NCBI RefSeq assembly: GCF_000730425.1
Contig: NZ_CP008896.1
Location: 2,356,001-2,420,000 of the forward strand
Direction of reading: 5' to 3'
Source of the DNA: Pseudomonas fluorescens
GTDB lineage: Bacteria > Pseudomonadota > Gammaproteobacteria > Pseudomonadales > Pseudomonadaceae
Length of the DNA: 64,000 nt
Shown here: positions 11,315-21,778 of the stretch, one piece after another
How the letters are laid out: every line of letters starts with the position of its first letter
How positions within the stretch are numbered: position 1 is the stretch's first letter
Notes under the pieces: generated by a model
Seen by the model: only the letters and a program-made list of their open reading frames with translations
What the model was told of the DNA's origin: nothing
Databases searched by the model: none
Program-made: the position numbers and the translations under genes

Positions 11315-12610
11315 ATGCGCGTGATGAAGTGGAGCATGATCGCCCTCGCTGTTTCAGCAGGCACCTCACAGTTCGCAATGGCGTCCGCCCAAGATGATGC
11401 CAAAGGCTTTGTCGAAGACAGTACCTTCAGCATCAATACCCGCACCCTGTACTTCAGCCGGGACAACCGTAACAACAATTCGGGCAAAAGCTACACCCGG
11501 GAAACCGGCCTGGGCTTCAACGGCTTGTACCAGTCGGGCTTCACCCAGGGCACCATTGGTGTCGGTGTTGACGTCATCGGCCTGCTGGGCGTGAAACTGG
11601 ACAGCGGCAAAGGTCGCAGTGGCACTGGCTTGTTCCCGACCGGTTCCGACGGTCGCTCGCAGGATGACTACTCCAAGGGCGGCGGCGCCATCAAGTTCCG
11701 TCTCTCCAATACCGTGCTGAAAGTCGGCGACCAGTACACCACCGCACCGGTATTTGCATCTGACGACAGTCGCTTGCTGCCGGAGCTGCCGCAAGGTATC
11801 TCGATCGTCAGTAACGAGATCAAGGACCTCAAGCTCGAAGCCGGTCACTTCACCTCCAGCGTCGCGCAGGCCCAGACCTTCAAGGACAGTATCCTCGACT
11901 TCCCTGAAACCTCCCGGGGCATCAAGCAAGCCAACTTCGTGGGCGGTACCTACGGCTGGACGCCTGAGTTCACCACCAGCCTCTACTACTCGAAAGTTGA
12001 AGACTACTGGCGCAAATACTACGCCAACGTCAACTGGACCCACGCCCTGAGCGATGACCAGTCGGTAGCCGTAGACTTCAACATCTACGACACCAAGAGC
12101 GACGGTGCCGGCCTGCAGCGCGCCTACAAAGACAACGTTACCAAACTCGACAACCGCGCGTTCAGCTTGCAGGGTGCCTACACCATCGGTGCACACACCT
12201 TCACCCTGGCAGCCCAGAAGGTTACCGGCGATGGCGACTACGGCTACGGCATCGATGGCGGCGGTACAGTGTTCCTGGCCAACTCGGTGGCCCGTTCCGA
12301 CTTCAACGCCGAAGGCGAAAAATCCTTCAAGGCCCGTTACGACCTCGACATGGCCACCTTCGGTGTACCTGGCCTGAGCTTCCTGGCTGCGTACATCACC
12401 GGTAGTGGTGCCAACACGGCCCTGACCTCGAACGGCAAAGAGTGGGAACGTGACCTTGAGGCCAAGTATGTGATCCAGAGCGGCCCGGCCAAAGACCTGA
12501 GCCTGCGTATTCGTCAAGCGACTTATCGCTCGTCTGATGGCGTTTACTACGGTTCTTCGTCTATTGATGAACTGCGCCTGATCGCGCAATACCCACTGAA
12601 CATCTTGTAA
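11315..12610 (+). CDS. oprD: OprD family outer-membrane porin
   Basis: 431 aa substrate-specific porin. A signal peptide MRVMKWSMIALAVSAGTSQFAMA is cleaved near residue 24. A beta-barrel with alternating aromatic residues follows, and the protein ends in the typical YPLNIL C-terminus. The start follows AAGGAGC (11300-11306). N-terminus, C-terminus and neighbours (HIT, slyX, cold-shock, dps) match P. aeruginosa oprD (PA0958), which takes up basic amino acids and carbapenems. Pseudomonads have many OprD paralogues, so the substrate remains open. Confidence 0.88.
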   Translation: MRVMKWSMIALAVSAGTSQFAMASAQDDAKGFVEDSTFSINTRTLYFSRDNRNNNSGKSYTRETGLGFNGLYQSGFTQGTIGVGVDVIGLLGVKLDSGKGRSGTGLFPTGSDGRSQDDYSKGGGAIKFRLSNTVLKVGDQYTTAPVFASDDSRLLPELPQGISIVSNEIKDLKLEAGHFTSSVAQAQTFKDSILDFPETSRGIKQANFVGGTYGWTPEFTTSLYYSKVEDYWRKYYANVNWTHALSDDQSVAVDFNIYDTKSDGAGLQRAYKDNVTKLDNRAFSLQGAYTIGAHTFTLAAQKVTGDGDYGYGIDGGGTVFLANSVARSDFNAEGEKSFKARYDLDMATFGVPGLSFLAAYITGSGANTALTSNGKEWERDLEAKYVIQSGPAKDLSLRIRQATYRSSDGVYYGSSSIDELRLIAQYPLNIL

Positions 12611-12655
12611 TTGGCAGATTAATTACAATGATGAATTAGAGTCTCGACTCTAATA

Positions 12656-12694
12656 AAAAGCCGCTCACTTGGTACTTTGTGAGCGGCTTTTTTA
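12656..12694 (+). terminator. Rho-independent terminator after oprD
   Basis: AAAAGCCGCTCAC pairs with GTGAGCGGCTTTT around an 11-nt loop, ending in a T run. It is A-flanked and T-flanked, so it could work in both directions. Confidence 0.9.
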
Positions 12695-12733
12695 TTGCAG
12701 TTTTTTTACATCACAGAATAACTAGCAAGCTAG

Positions 12734-13925
12734 GGAAGGTCTGAAGTAAGCAGCCGTTTTTAACGGCCTCGCTGTCTGAGGTTCAAAAAACACCGACTTA
12801 ATCGAAAATCAGACCTTTCCTCCTGTCAGTTCACTGTTTTTTGCGGAATAGCACCTTTTCAGGGCTCATTGTCCACATCACAGGCGCACCTCGCCTGCAT
12901 TCAACAGTCGTTTTCGCATCATCCACAGGTTCGATAAGGCAAACAGTGTGGTCTGCTGCGCGGTGTTTTTCACCAAGCCTCGGAAGCGGACTTTCGTATA
13001 ACCAAACTGGCGCTTGATCACCCTGAATGGATGCTCAACCTTGGCCCGGACTTGAGCTTTCGCGTATTCGATTTTGCGGCGCATGCGACCGATCAGGCTC
13101 TTTTTTGCATGCTTCTTATAGCTGCTGGGGCGCGCTGCGATCGACCAGATCATCTGGCGATGTTGATGCTCCGCACGCTTCTCCACGCCGGTGTAACCGG
13201 CATCGCCAGAGACGTAAGTTTCCTCGCCATGCAGCAACTGATCGACCTGAGTCACGTCCGCCACATTCGCCGCCGTGCCCACCACGCTATGTACCAGACC
13301 GGATTCAACATCGACACCGATGTGCGATTTCATCCCGAAATAGTACTGATTTCCTTTCTTTGTCTGGTGCATTTCGGGGTCGCGTTTACCGTCCTTGTTC
13401 TTGGTCGAACTGGGCGCATGAATGATCGTCGCATCGACCACAGTTCCCTGACGCAGCAGCAAACCTCGGTCGCCCAAATAGCCGTTGATGACCTGCAAAA
13501 TCCCACCGGCCAGCTCATGTTTTTCCAACAGCCGGCGGAAGTTGAGGATCGTGGTTTCATCCGGAATCCGATCCAAATGCAGCCCGGCAAACTGGCGCAG
13601 AATCGTGGTTTCGTAGAGGGACTCTTCCATCGCCGGATCGCTGTAGCCGAACCAGTTTTGCATCAGATGAACCCGCAGCATGGCCATCAACGGATACGCC
13701 GGACGACCGCCTTCACCCTTCGGATAATGCGGCTCGATCAACGCAATCAGGCCTTTCCAGGGCACGACCTGATCCATCTCAATCAGGAAACGCTCACGGC
13801 GGGTCTGCTTACGTTTGCCTGCGTACTCGGCATCAGCGAAAGACATTTGCTTCATCGGGGCTCAACCGTTCAGTTCGTGGGACAGCCGTATCTCACCAGA
13901 TTTGGAAGTCTTTTTCAGAGTTTCC
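12734..13925 (-). mobile_element. Complete IS5-family insertion sequence, 1192 bp
   Basis: The ends are imperfect terminal inverted repeats: GGAAGGTCTGAA at 12734-12745 and TTCAGAGTTTCC at 13914-13925, matching at 10 of 12 positions. Both are flanked by a CTAG target duplication (12730-12733 and 13926-13929). It contains one intact transposase on the minus strand. It sits just past the oprD terminator, between the convergent oprD and mscS genes, so it disrupts no gene. Confidence 0.92.
12878..13855 (-). CDS. IS5 family transposase
   Basis: 325 aa DDE transposase. An N-terminal DUF772-like segment holds RPAYPLMAMLRVHLMQNWFG. The catalytic residues look intact: D141 (VVDATIIHAP), D218 (SGDAGYTG) and E274 (AKVEHPFRVIKRQFGY). 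No frameshift or internal stop is present, so the element may be active. Confidence 0.95.
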   Translation of the reverse strand: MKQMSFADAEYAGKRKQTRRERFLIEMDQVVPWKGLIALIEPHYPKGEGGRPAYPLMAMLRVHLMQNWFGYSDPAMEESLYETTILRQFAGLHLDRIPDETTILNFRRLLEKHELAGGILQVINGYLGDRGLLLRQGTVVDATIIHAPSSTKNKDGKRDPEMHQTKKGNQYYFGMKSHIGVDVESGLVHSVVGTAANVADVTQVDQLLHGEETYVSGDAGYTGVEKRAEHQHRQMIWSIAARPSSYKKHAKKSLIGRMRRKIEYAKAQVRAKVEHPFRVIKRQFGYTKVRFRGLVKNTAQQTTLFALSNLWMMRKRLLNAGEVRL

Positions 13926-13988
13926 CTAGCTATCCAGATGCAAGAGTCGAATAAAACTTGACCTTTCGGCCAAGTTCAATCCCCGCCC

Positions 13989-14831
13989 TTACTTGGCTGC
14001 TGCTTCCTGCATCACCCGGATAACTCGCTGAGGAAACGGAATATCAATCCCGGCCGCTTTCAAACGGTCACGTGCCAGCTCATTAAACATAAACAGCACA
14101 TCCCAGTAATCCGCAGTCTTGGTCCATACCCGCAGGGAAACCGTGATGGAGCTGTCGCCCAGGGTCGAAATCACGGCCTCAGGTTTCGGGTCAGCCAATA
14201 CCCGTGGGTCCTTGGCCAGCTCCAGCAACACTGCCCGGGCTTTCTGCAGGTCAGCGTCGTAGTCGACACCCACGTCAAACACCACCTTGCGGGTCGGCTG
14301 ACGATTGGTGTTGGTAATGATGCCGTTGGACAAGATGCCGTTGGGCACGATGACTGTCTTGTTGTCGCCGGTCCGGATCACCGTATGGAAGATCTGGATG
14401 CTGTCGACGGTACCCGAAGTACCCTGGGCCTCGATCCAGTCACCGATACGGAACGGGCGGAACAACAGGATCAACACGCCACCGGCAAAGTTGGCCAGGC
14501 TGCCTTGCAGCGCCAGGCCAATGGCCAGGGTCGCGGCACCAATCGCGGCGACGAACGAGGTGGTTTCGACACCGATCATCGAGGCCACGCTGACAATCAG
14601 CATCACTTTGAGCACGATATTCGCAAGGCTGGTCACAAAGCCCTGCAACGCCAGGTCAGCATTACGCAAGGCCAGCAGGCGCCCTACTTTGTGGGTCAGT
14701 TTGTTGATCAGCCACCAGCCGATGGCCAGGGTCAGTACCGCCAGCAATACCCGGCTGCCGTACTCCATGATCATCGGGACCCAGGCTTGGGAAGCCTTGA
14801 TCAATTGATCCACTTCAGCGTTCAAGTCCAT
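13989..14831 (-). CDS. mscS: MscS family mechanosensitive ion channel
   Basis: 280 aa small-conductance mechanosensitive channel at the inner membrane. Three helices occupy about 20-43, 62-85 and 90-122. TM3 carries the glycine/alanine pore signature ALQGSLANFAGGV, followed by FRPFRIGDWIE and the cytoplasmic beta and alpha-beta domains. AGGAG is 7 nt upstream of the ATG. It opens on hypo-osmotic shock. The P. aeruginosa equivalent beside yajQ is PA4394. Confidence 0.93.
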   Translation of the reverse strand: MDLNAEVDQLIKASQAWVPMIMEYGSRVLLAVLTLAIGWWLINKLTHKVGRLLALRNADLALQGFVTSLANIVLKVMLIVSVASMIGVETTSFVAAIGAATLAIGLALQGSLANFAGGVLILLFRPFRIGDWIEAQGTSGTVDSIQIFHTVIRTGDNKTVIVPNGILSNGIITNTNRQPTRKVVFDVGVDYDADLQKARAVLLELAKDPRVLADPKPEAVISTLGDSSITVSLRVWTKTADYWDVLFMFNELARDRLKAAGIDIPFPQRVIRVMQEAAAK

Positions 14832-14875
14832 CTAGATTCTCCTGTTTACCACTGCATATAGAGGTCGCCACAGCA

Positions 14876-14897
14876 ATTGAGCCCCGTAGGGCTCAAT
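14876..14897. other. Perfect hairpin between yajQ and mscS
   Basis: ATTGAGCCC and GGGCTCAAT are exact complements around a CGTA loop. It has no T run on either side, so it may be a weak terminator of yajQ or an RNA-stability hairpin. Confidence 0.5.
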
Positions 14898-14958
14898 CGT
14901 TTCTGCAAGTTCTGGGGCGTGGGACGTCGAAAAGCCCTACGGGTTCCCCAAAACCGGG

Positions 14959-15444
14959 TCAATCGCGGAAGTTATTGAACTGCAGCGGCATGTCGAAGGT
15001 CTTGGCGCGCAGGGCGGCAATCGCTTCCTGCAAATCGTCGCGTTTCTTACCGGTGATACGCACCTGCTCGCCCTGGATCGCTGCCTGGACCTTGAGCTTG
15101 GCGTCCTTGACATGAGCGACGATTTTTTTCGCCAGTTCCTTGTCGATCCCTTCCTTGAGCACGGCTTCCTGCTTCATCAACTTGCCCGAAGCATAGGCAT
15201 CCTTGACTTCAAGGCACTGCACATCGATCTTGCGCTTGACCAGGGCCAGCTTGAGGATCTCGATCATCGCTTCCAGCTGGAAATCGGCTTCAGCGGTCAG
15301 GTTGACCGTCAGTTCCTTTTCCTTGAACTCGAAGCTGCCCTTGCCTTTCAAGTCATAGCGACGGTCCAGCTCCTTGACGGCGTTCTCGACGGCGTTGGTG
15401 ACTTCGTGCTTGTCCAGTTCAGATACCACGTCGAACGACGGCAT
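14959..15444 (-). CDS. yajQ: YajQ family nucleotide-binding protein
   Basis: 161 aa with the family N-terminus [19 protein letters not shown] and C-terminus [16 protein letters not shown]...PLQFNNFRD. YajQ proteins bind nucleotides, and the Xanthomonas and P. aeruginosa members have been reported as c-di-GMP-binding regulators. GGAG lies close upstream of the ATG. Confidence 0.95.
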   Translation of the reverse strand: MPSFDVVSELDKHEVTNAVENAVKELDRRYDLKGKGSFEFKEKELTVNLTAEADFQLEAMIEILKLALVKRKIDVQCLEVKDAYASGKLMKQEAVLKEGIDKELAKKIVAHVKDAKLKVQAAIQGEQVRITGKKRDDLQEAIAALRAKTFDMPLQFNNFRD

Positions 15445-15527
15445 GTAGTTTCTCCAATAAAAAAGGGGCGCGGCTCAGTAGAGATGGAGCACGCCTGGCT
15501 TGCGGGTAAAATGCCGGGGCATTATAA

Positions 15528-16499
<972 letters not shown>

Positions 16500-16546
16500 A
16501 GCACGCGCTACCCTGCCAACTTGATCCTTGCCTGCGAAACAACCTG

Positions 16547-18583
16547 ATGCCACTGCGCCAACGTCTCGAAAATCTCCCCGTTGGGCAGAAACTGCTGGCG
16601 GCCCTGCTGGTACTGCTGACCACTGTACTGCTGGTGGCTAACCTGACCTTTATCAGCGCCGCCTACTGGATCTCCCAGGAAAGCATGGCCCCCCAAGCCT
16701 TGCAAGCGATTGGCAGGCTGGTGTCCAACCCGGCCCTTGCCGCGCAAGCCCTGGACTCTCCCGCCAAGGCCGATGCCCTGCTCAACGAGCTGACCAGCTA
16801 TTCGCCGCTGCGGGCGGCGGCCCTGTATGACGGCGAAGGCAATCGCCTGGCACAGTTGCAACAAGGTGATCACCTGCAACTGCCAGCGCACTACCGCGAT
16901 ATCGAAGCCTGGCGGATTACCGAATTTCGTAGCAATCAAGTCATCACCCTGCCCCGCCCCAGCCAACCCTCCGGGCATCTGTTGCTGGTGGCCAGCAGCG
17001 AACTGCCGGTCGCCTTCTACACCGGCACCCTGACCGCCAGCCTCGGCATCCTGATTTTCAGCATCCTGCTGTGGCTGGTGATCGCCCGGCAGATCAAGCG
17101 CCTGATTACCCGGCCCATCCACGAACTGGAAGAGTTGTCGCGCCAGGTAACCCGCGAAGAGAACTACGCCCTGCGGGCCGGTCGCGGCAACCATGACGAA
17201 ATCGGCAGCCTGGCCGAAGCGTTCAATACCATGCTGTCACGCATCGAAGCCCGGGAGCAGCAACTCAAGCGCGCGCGGGACGACTCCCAGGCCGCCTATG
17301 ACCAAGCCCAGGGCCTGGCCGAGGAAACGCGGCATACCAACCGCAAGCTGGAGCTGGAAGTCCAGGTGCGCAGCAAGATCGAGAAAAAACTCACCGGCTT
17401 TCAGAATTATCTGAACAGCATCATCGACTCCATGCCGTCCGCCTTGATCGCCCTGGACGAGCAGCTCTATGTCACGCAATGGAACCAGGAAGCCAGTGCC
17501 CTTTCCGGCACGCGCCTGGGGGAAGCGCTGAACCAGCCAATCTTCCTCGCTTTTGAGCCGCTCAAACCCTATCTGCCCCAGCTCAAGGCCACCGTGGAAC
17601 AACACACAGTGGAGCGCATCGAGCGCGTCACCTGGGTCAAGGACGACGAACCCAGGCACTATGCCCTGACCTTTTACCCGCTGATGGGCGGCGCCGGGCG
17701 TGGGGTGGTGATCCGTATCGATGACATCACCCAGCGCCTGTCCCTGGAAGAAATGATGGTGCAGTCGGAGAAGATGCTGTCTGTCGGCGGGCTGGCCGCT
17801 GGCATGGCCCATGAAATCAACAACCCCCTGGGGGCGATCCTGCACAACGTGCAGAACATCCGGCGGCGGCTGTCGACAGATTTGCCAAAAAACCAGGAGC
17901 ACGCCGAGCAAGTAGGCGTGGAACTGGAAACCGTCAACCGCTACCTGCAAAGCCGCGAAGTGCCACAACTGCTCGACGGTATCCAGCAAGCCGGGGCCCG
18001 CGCAGCAAAAATCGTCACCCATATGCTCAGCTTCAGCCGCCGCAGCAACCGCCAGATGGCACCTTGCGACCTGCCGGCGTTGATCGACCAAGCGGTAGAA
18101 ATTGCCGGTAACGACTTTGACCTGACGATCGGTTTCGACTTCAAGGGCCAGGCGATCATTCGCCAGTTCGACCCATCGCTGGGCCCAGTGCCAGGCACCG
18201 CCAACGAACTGGAACAGGTATTGCTCAACCTGCTGAAAAACGCCGCCCAGGCCATCCACCTGCGCGAAGACGACAGCGAACCTGGGCGCATCATCCTGCG
18301 TACCCGGCTCAACCCGCCATGGGCCGAGATCCAGGTGGAGGACAATGGCATCGGCATGAGTGAGAGCGTGCGCAAGCGCACCTTCGAACCTTTCTTCACC
18401 ACCAAGGAAATCGGCCAGGGTACGGGGCTGGGCCTGTCGGTCTCGTACTTCATCATCACCAACAATCACAAGGGCCAGATGGAGGTTCACTCCACCCTGG
18501 GCCAGGGCACATGCTTTACCTTGCGCCTGCCGCTGGCCGGCAGCCAGCTTGCCCCCCTCGAACTGACTCAACTGGAGCACTGA
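16547..18583 (+). CDS. Membrane sensor histidine kinase (HAMP-PAS)
   Basis: 678 aa. Helices at about 13-36 and 157-180 bracket a periplasmic sensor. Next come HAMP (about 181-233), a coiled coil (235-280) and PAS (286-395). The HisKA phosphoacceptor is H422 in AGMAHEINNPLGA. The ATPase domain shows an N box NLLKNAAQA, DNGIGM and GTGLGLS. No response regulator gene is adjacent, so the partner is elsewhere. The downstream cobalamin adenosyltransferase starts 2 bp after its stop codon. The syntenic P. aeruginosa gene is PA4398; the signal was not identified from sequence. Confidence 0.9.
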   Translation: MPLRQRLENLPVGQKLLAALLVLLTTVLLVANLTFISAAYWISQESMAPQALQAIGRLVSNPALAAQALDSPAKADALLNELTSYSPLRAAALYDGEGNRLAQLQQGDHLQLPAHYRDIEAWRITEFRSNQVITLPRPSQPSGHLLLVASSELPVAFYTGTLTASLGILIFSILLWLVIARQIKRLITRPIHELEELSRQVTREENYALRAGRGNHDEIGSLAEAFNTMLSRIEAREQQLKRARDDSQAAYDQAQGLAEETRHTNRKLELEVQVRSKIEKKLTGFQNYLNSIIDSMPSALIALDEQLYVTQWNQEASALSGTRLGEALNQPIFLAFEPLKPYLPQLKATVEQHTVERIERVTWVKDDEPRHYALTFYPLMGGAGRGVVIRIDDITQRLSLEEMMVQSEKMLSVGGLAAGMAHEINNPLGAILHNVQNIRRRLSTDLPKNQEHAEQVGVELETVNRYLQSREVPQLLDGIQQAGARAAKIVTHMLSFSRRSNRQMAPCDLPALIDQAVEIAGNDFDLTIGFDFKGQAIIRQFDPSLGPVPGTANELEQVLLNLLKNAAQAIHLREDDSEPGRIILRTRLNPPWAEIQVEDNGIGMSESVRKRTFEPFFTTKEIGQGTGLGLSVSYFIITNNHKGQMEVHSTLGQGTCFTLRLPLAGSQLAPLELTQLEH

Positions 18584-18585
18584 CC

Positions 18586-19164
18586 ATGGGCTTTCGCCTG
18601 TCGAAAATTTACACCCGTACCGGCGACAAAGGCGAAACCGGCCTGGGTGACGGTCGCCGCGTGCCCAAGGATCACCCCCGAGTGGAGGCGATCGGCGAAG
18701 TCGACAGCCTCAACAGCCAATTGGGCCTGCTGCTGGCCGGCCTTGAGGAACACTGCGGCCAGCATCCGACACTGAAGGATGTGATCGAGGTACTGACACC
18801 CTGCCAGCACCGACTGTTTGACCTGGGCGGCGAGCTGGCGATGCCGGTCTACAAGGCGCTTAATGCGGGCGAGGTGGACCGCTTGGAAGCTGCGATTGAT
18901 CGCTGGAATGATGAAGTGGGGCCATTGGAAAACTTCATCCTGCCCGGCGGCTCGGCGCTGATTGCCCAGGCCCATGTGTGCCGCAGCCTGGCCCGCAGCG
19001 CCGAGCGGCGTTGCCAGCAATTGAATGCGCTGGAGCCGTTGGAGGGGGTGGGGTTGGCGTATATCAATCGGCTATCGGATTTGCTGTTTGTCGCAGCGCG
19101 AGTGATTGCCAGGCGCCAGGGGGTTGCGGAGATTTTGTGGCAGGCGGCGGCTAAGCCGCACTGA
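18586..19164 (+). CDS. PduO-type cob(I)alamin adenosyltransferase
   Basis: 192 aa. It transfers the adenosyl group of ATP to cob(I)alamin to make adenosylcobalamin. The N-terminal signature YTRTGDKGETGLGDGRRV binds ATP, and CRSLARSAERRCQQL is the family's C-terminal motif. GGAG (18574-18577) lies within the end of the kinase gene, suggesting coupling. The PduO type is unrelated to CobA despite the shared activity. Confidence 0.93.
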   Translation: MGFRLSKIYTRTGDKGETGLGDGRRVPKDHPRVEAIGEVDSLNSQLGLLLAGLEEHCGQHPTLKDVIEVLTPCQHRLFDLGGELAMPVYKALNAGEVDRLEAAIDRWNDEVGPLENFILPGGSALIAQAHVCRSLARSAERRCQQLNALEPLEGVGLAYINRLSDLLFVAARVIARRQGVAEILWQAAAKPH

Positions 19165-19232
19165 GAGATAGGCATCATGGTTTGACGCAGACCAAAAGCC
19201 AGATCAGAACCAGAGCGCGAAGCTACATCCCT

Positions 19233-19336
19233 TGTAGGAGCCGGCTTGCCGGCGATGACGCAAGCAAGAACACCGAGGGGTGTCAGGTATCCAACGTCAT
19301 CGTTAACGACCTTCGCCGGCAAGCCGGCTCCTGCAG
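19233..19336. repeat. REPIN, GTAGGAGCCGGCTTGCCGGCGA type
   Basis: An inverted pair of the second REP type: GTAGGAGCCGGCTTGCCGGCGA on the left and its complement on the right. It lies between the convergent adenosyltransferase and Nudix-ThiE genes. Confidence 0.88.
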
Positions 19337-19360
19337 GGGGATGGGGCAATCACTGACGAC

Positions 19361-20305
19361 TCAAACCTCAGGCCAGAACGCCCGAATCCCTGCTACACCC
19401 TGCGCCCCACTTTCCCAAGCCTTCTCCCGCTCGTCAGGCCCAACCCCACCCAACAGGAACACCGGTTTGCTGAAACCCTTGATCAACTGCGCCGCCTGCT
19501 CCCAACCCAACGGCAGCGCATCAGGGTGAGTCTGGGTCGGCTGCACCGGTGACAGGGTGACAAAGTCCACATCCATCAATTCGGCCAATGCCAGCTCCTC
19601 GGCATTATGGCAAGACGCCGCCAACCAGCGATCCTTGGGCAACGGCCGGCCTTTGCTGGCATATTTGCGCAGTTGCGCCGAGGTCATGTGCCAGCCCGCT
19701 GCCGGGAAATCACCGAGCCATTCAAACGGCCCCTTGAGCATCAATTGCGCCTTGCCGGCACACAACCCCACGGCATCCACCGCCAGGTCGCGGTACTTGG
19801 GGTCGTAACCATTGGGCGCACGCAATTGGATCAGCTTGATGCCAGTGGCAATGGCTTTCTGGATACCGCGCAACAGCACCGGGGTTTCCAGTTCGCCCGG
19901 GGTAATCAGGTAGTCAGCGGGTAAACGGGCCGCGGCGACGATTGGCGCGTTGGCCGCTGGGAACTCGTAATTCTGCAAGTCCCGTGGCGCCACCCATTCA
20001 AGGGGCTGGCCTTCCACGCCATGGGGCTCGCCGGTAAACGCCGAGACCTCCCAGACATCCAGCAACACCTGCTTGTCCGGGTAATCATGCTGTACCTGGA
20101 TCAGCGGCCGCGCTGTGGTGACCTGGATACCCAATTCTTCCTGCAACTCTCTCCCCAGTGCGGTGACAACCGACTCATCGGCCTCCACCTTGCCACCGGG
20201 GAATTCCCAGAGGCCACCCTGGTGCTGGGTATCTGCGCGACGCGCCAGCAGAATCCGGCCATCGGTACCGCGAATGACTGCGGCTGCTACATGAACTCGT
20301 TTCAC
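19361..20305 (-). CDS. Nudix hydrolase fused to a ThiE-like domain
   Basis: 314 aa. The N-terminal half (about 1-130) is a MutT-like Nudix domain with the box GGKVEADES...RELQEELGI, which would sanitise oxidised dGTP or a related nucleotide. The C-terminal half (about 135-314) resembles thiamine phosphate synthase, with FVTLSPVQPTQTHP and FLLGGVG...GVAGIRAFW. The start is GTG (VKRVHVAAAVIR) with AAAGGA upstream. The P. aeruginosa equivalent is PA4400. Whether the ThiE-like half is catalytic is unknown. Confidence 0.9.
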   Translation of the reverse strand: MKRVHVAAAVIRGTDGRILLARRADTQHQGGLWEFPGGKVEADESVVTALGRELQEELGIQVTTARPLIQVQHDYPDKQVLLDVWEVSAFTGEPHGVEGQPLEWVAPRDLQNYEFPAANAPIVAAARLPADYLITPGELETPVLLRGIQKAIATGIKLIQLRAPNGYDPKYRDLAVDAVGLCAGKAQLMLKGPFEWLGDFPAAGWHMTSAQLRKYASKGRPLPKDRWLAASCHNAEELALAELMDVDFVTLSPVQPTQTHPDALPLGWEQAAQLIKGFSKPVFLLGGVGPDEREKAWESGAQGVAGIRAFWPEV

Positions 20306-20335
20306 GGTATTGCGTCCTTTAAACCTGTCTCGCAT

Positions 20336-20425
20336 CTTGCCGGCGATGATCGTTAATGATGACGCGTACTTGCTGCATAACCGCGGCGTCAATTCGTTTT
20401 ATCGCCGGCAAGCCGGCTCCTACAG
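20336..20425. repeat. REP pair, GTAGGAGCCGGC type (one arm partial)
   Basis: A full right-hand unit (about 20400-20425) faces a shortened left unit CTTGCCGGCGATGAT (20336-20350). It lies just upstream of the Nudix-ThiE start. Confidence 0.7.
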
Positions 20426-20440
20426 TGCCCTGAACAGGTA

Positions 20441-21658
20441 TCAGGTGCGGTATTCGGCGTTGATCTTCACGTACTCGTGGGACAGGTCAGTGGTCCAGAT
20501 GGTTTCGCTGCACTCGCCGCGCCCCAACTCGATACGGATGGTGATTTCTTCCTGCTGCATCACCGCCGAGCCTTGGGCTTCGGTGTAGGTTTCGGCACGG
20601 GCGCCCCGGCTGGCGATACACACATCGCCAAGGAACACGTCGATCTTGCTTACATCCAGGTTCGGCACGCCGGCACGGCCAACCGCCGCGAGGATCCGGC
20701 CCCAGTTCGGGTCGGAGGCAAACAGCGCGGTCTTGATCAGCGGCGAGTGAGCCACGGTGTAGCCGACATCCAGGCACTCCTGGTGATTGCCGCCGCCGTT
20801 GACTTCAACGGTGACGAACTTGGTCGCGCCTTCGCCGTCGCGCACGATGGCCTGGGCCACTTCCATGCACACTTCAAAAACCGCCTGCTTCAGCGCCGCG
20901 AACAACGGGCCGTTGGAGGAGGTGATTTGCGGCAGGTTGGCTTTGCCGGTGGCAATCAACATGCAGCAGTCGTTGGTCGAAGTATCGCCGTCGATGGTGA
21001 TGCGGTTGAAAGATTTGTTGGCGCCATCGAGCATCAGGTTCTGCAGCACGTCGCGGGAGACATTGGCGTCGGTGGCGATGTAGCCGAGCATGGTCGCCAT
21101 GTTCGGGCGGATCATGCCCGCACCTTTGCTGATGCCCGTCACGGTGACGGTCACGCCTTCATGCACGAACTGGCGGCTGGCGCCCTTGGGCAAGGTGTCG
21201 GTGGTCATGATCCCGGTGGCCGCGGCCGCCCAGTTATCCACGGACAGATCGTCCAGCGCGGCTTGCAGGGCGCCTTCGATTTTTTCCACGGGCAGCGGCT
21301 CGCCGATCACCCCAGTGGAGTAAGGCAGCACCTGGTTGGCCTCCACACCGGTCAGTTCTGCAAGCCTGGCGCAGGTGCGCGCAGCCGCCGCCAGGCCAGG
21401 CTCGCCGGTACCGGCGTTGGCGTTGCCGGTGTTGGTCAGCAGATAGCGCACCGGGCCTTCGACACGTTGCTTGGCAAGGATCACAGGCGCTGCACAAAAC
21501 GCATTCAGGGTGAACACGCCCGCGATGGTCGAGCCTTCGGCACAGCGCATCACTACCACGTCCTTGCGCCCGGGACGCTTGATGCCGGCCGAAGCGATAC
21601 CGAGTTCAAAACCGGCAACCGGGTGCAACGTGGGCAAAGGACCAAGACCAACAGCCAT
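20441..21658 (-). CDS. argJ: Bifunctional ornithine acetyltransferase / N-acetylglutamate synthase
   Basis: 405 aa. It recycles the acetyl group in arginine synthesis, moving it from N-acetylornithine to glutamate. The autocleavage site is A188-T189 in [14 protein letters not shown]189 becomes the nucleophile of the beta chain. KGAGMI precedes it. AAGGAG lies 9 nt upstream of the ATG. It is downstream of secA on the same strand. Confidence 0.96.
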   Translation of the reverse strand: MAVGLGPLPTLHPVAGFELGIASAGIKRPGRKDVVVMRCAEGSTIAGVFTLNAFCAAPVILAKQRVEGPVRYLLTNTGNANAGTGEPGLAAAARTCARLAELTGVEANQVLPYSTGVIGEPLPVEKIEGALQAALDDLSVDNWAAAATGIMTTDTLPKGASRQFVHEGVTVTVTGISKGAGMIRPNMATMLGYIATDANVSRDVLQNLMLDGANKSFNRITIDGDTSTNDCCMLIATGKANLPQITSSNGPLFAALKQAVFEVCMEVAQAIVRDGEGATKFVTVEVNGGGNHQECLDVGYTVAHSPLIKTALFASDPNWGRILAAVGRAGVPNLDVSKIDVFLGDVCIASRGARAETYTEAQGSAVMQQEEITIRIELGRGECSETIWTTDLSHEYVKINAEYRT

Positions 21659-21712
21659 GAATGCGCTCCTTAACGATGTGGTGTCTGCACCGTCGTCGTC
21701 GACGGTGATTAA

Positions 21713-21752
21713 ATGGCAAAACGCCGCGACGGCTGATGCCGGTCGCGGCGCG
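21713..21752 (-). terminator. Probable terminator after secA
   Basis: On the minus strand GCCGCGAC pairs with GTCGCGGC across a short loop and is followed by GTTTTGCC. It lies between secA and argJ. Confidence 0.65.
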
Positions 21753-21778
21753 GGGTATTGCAGCGTCAGGCAAAAATC

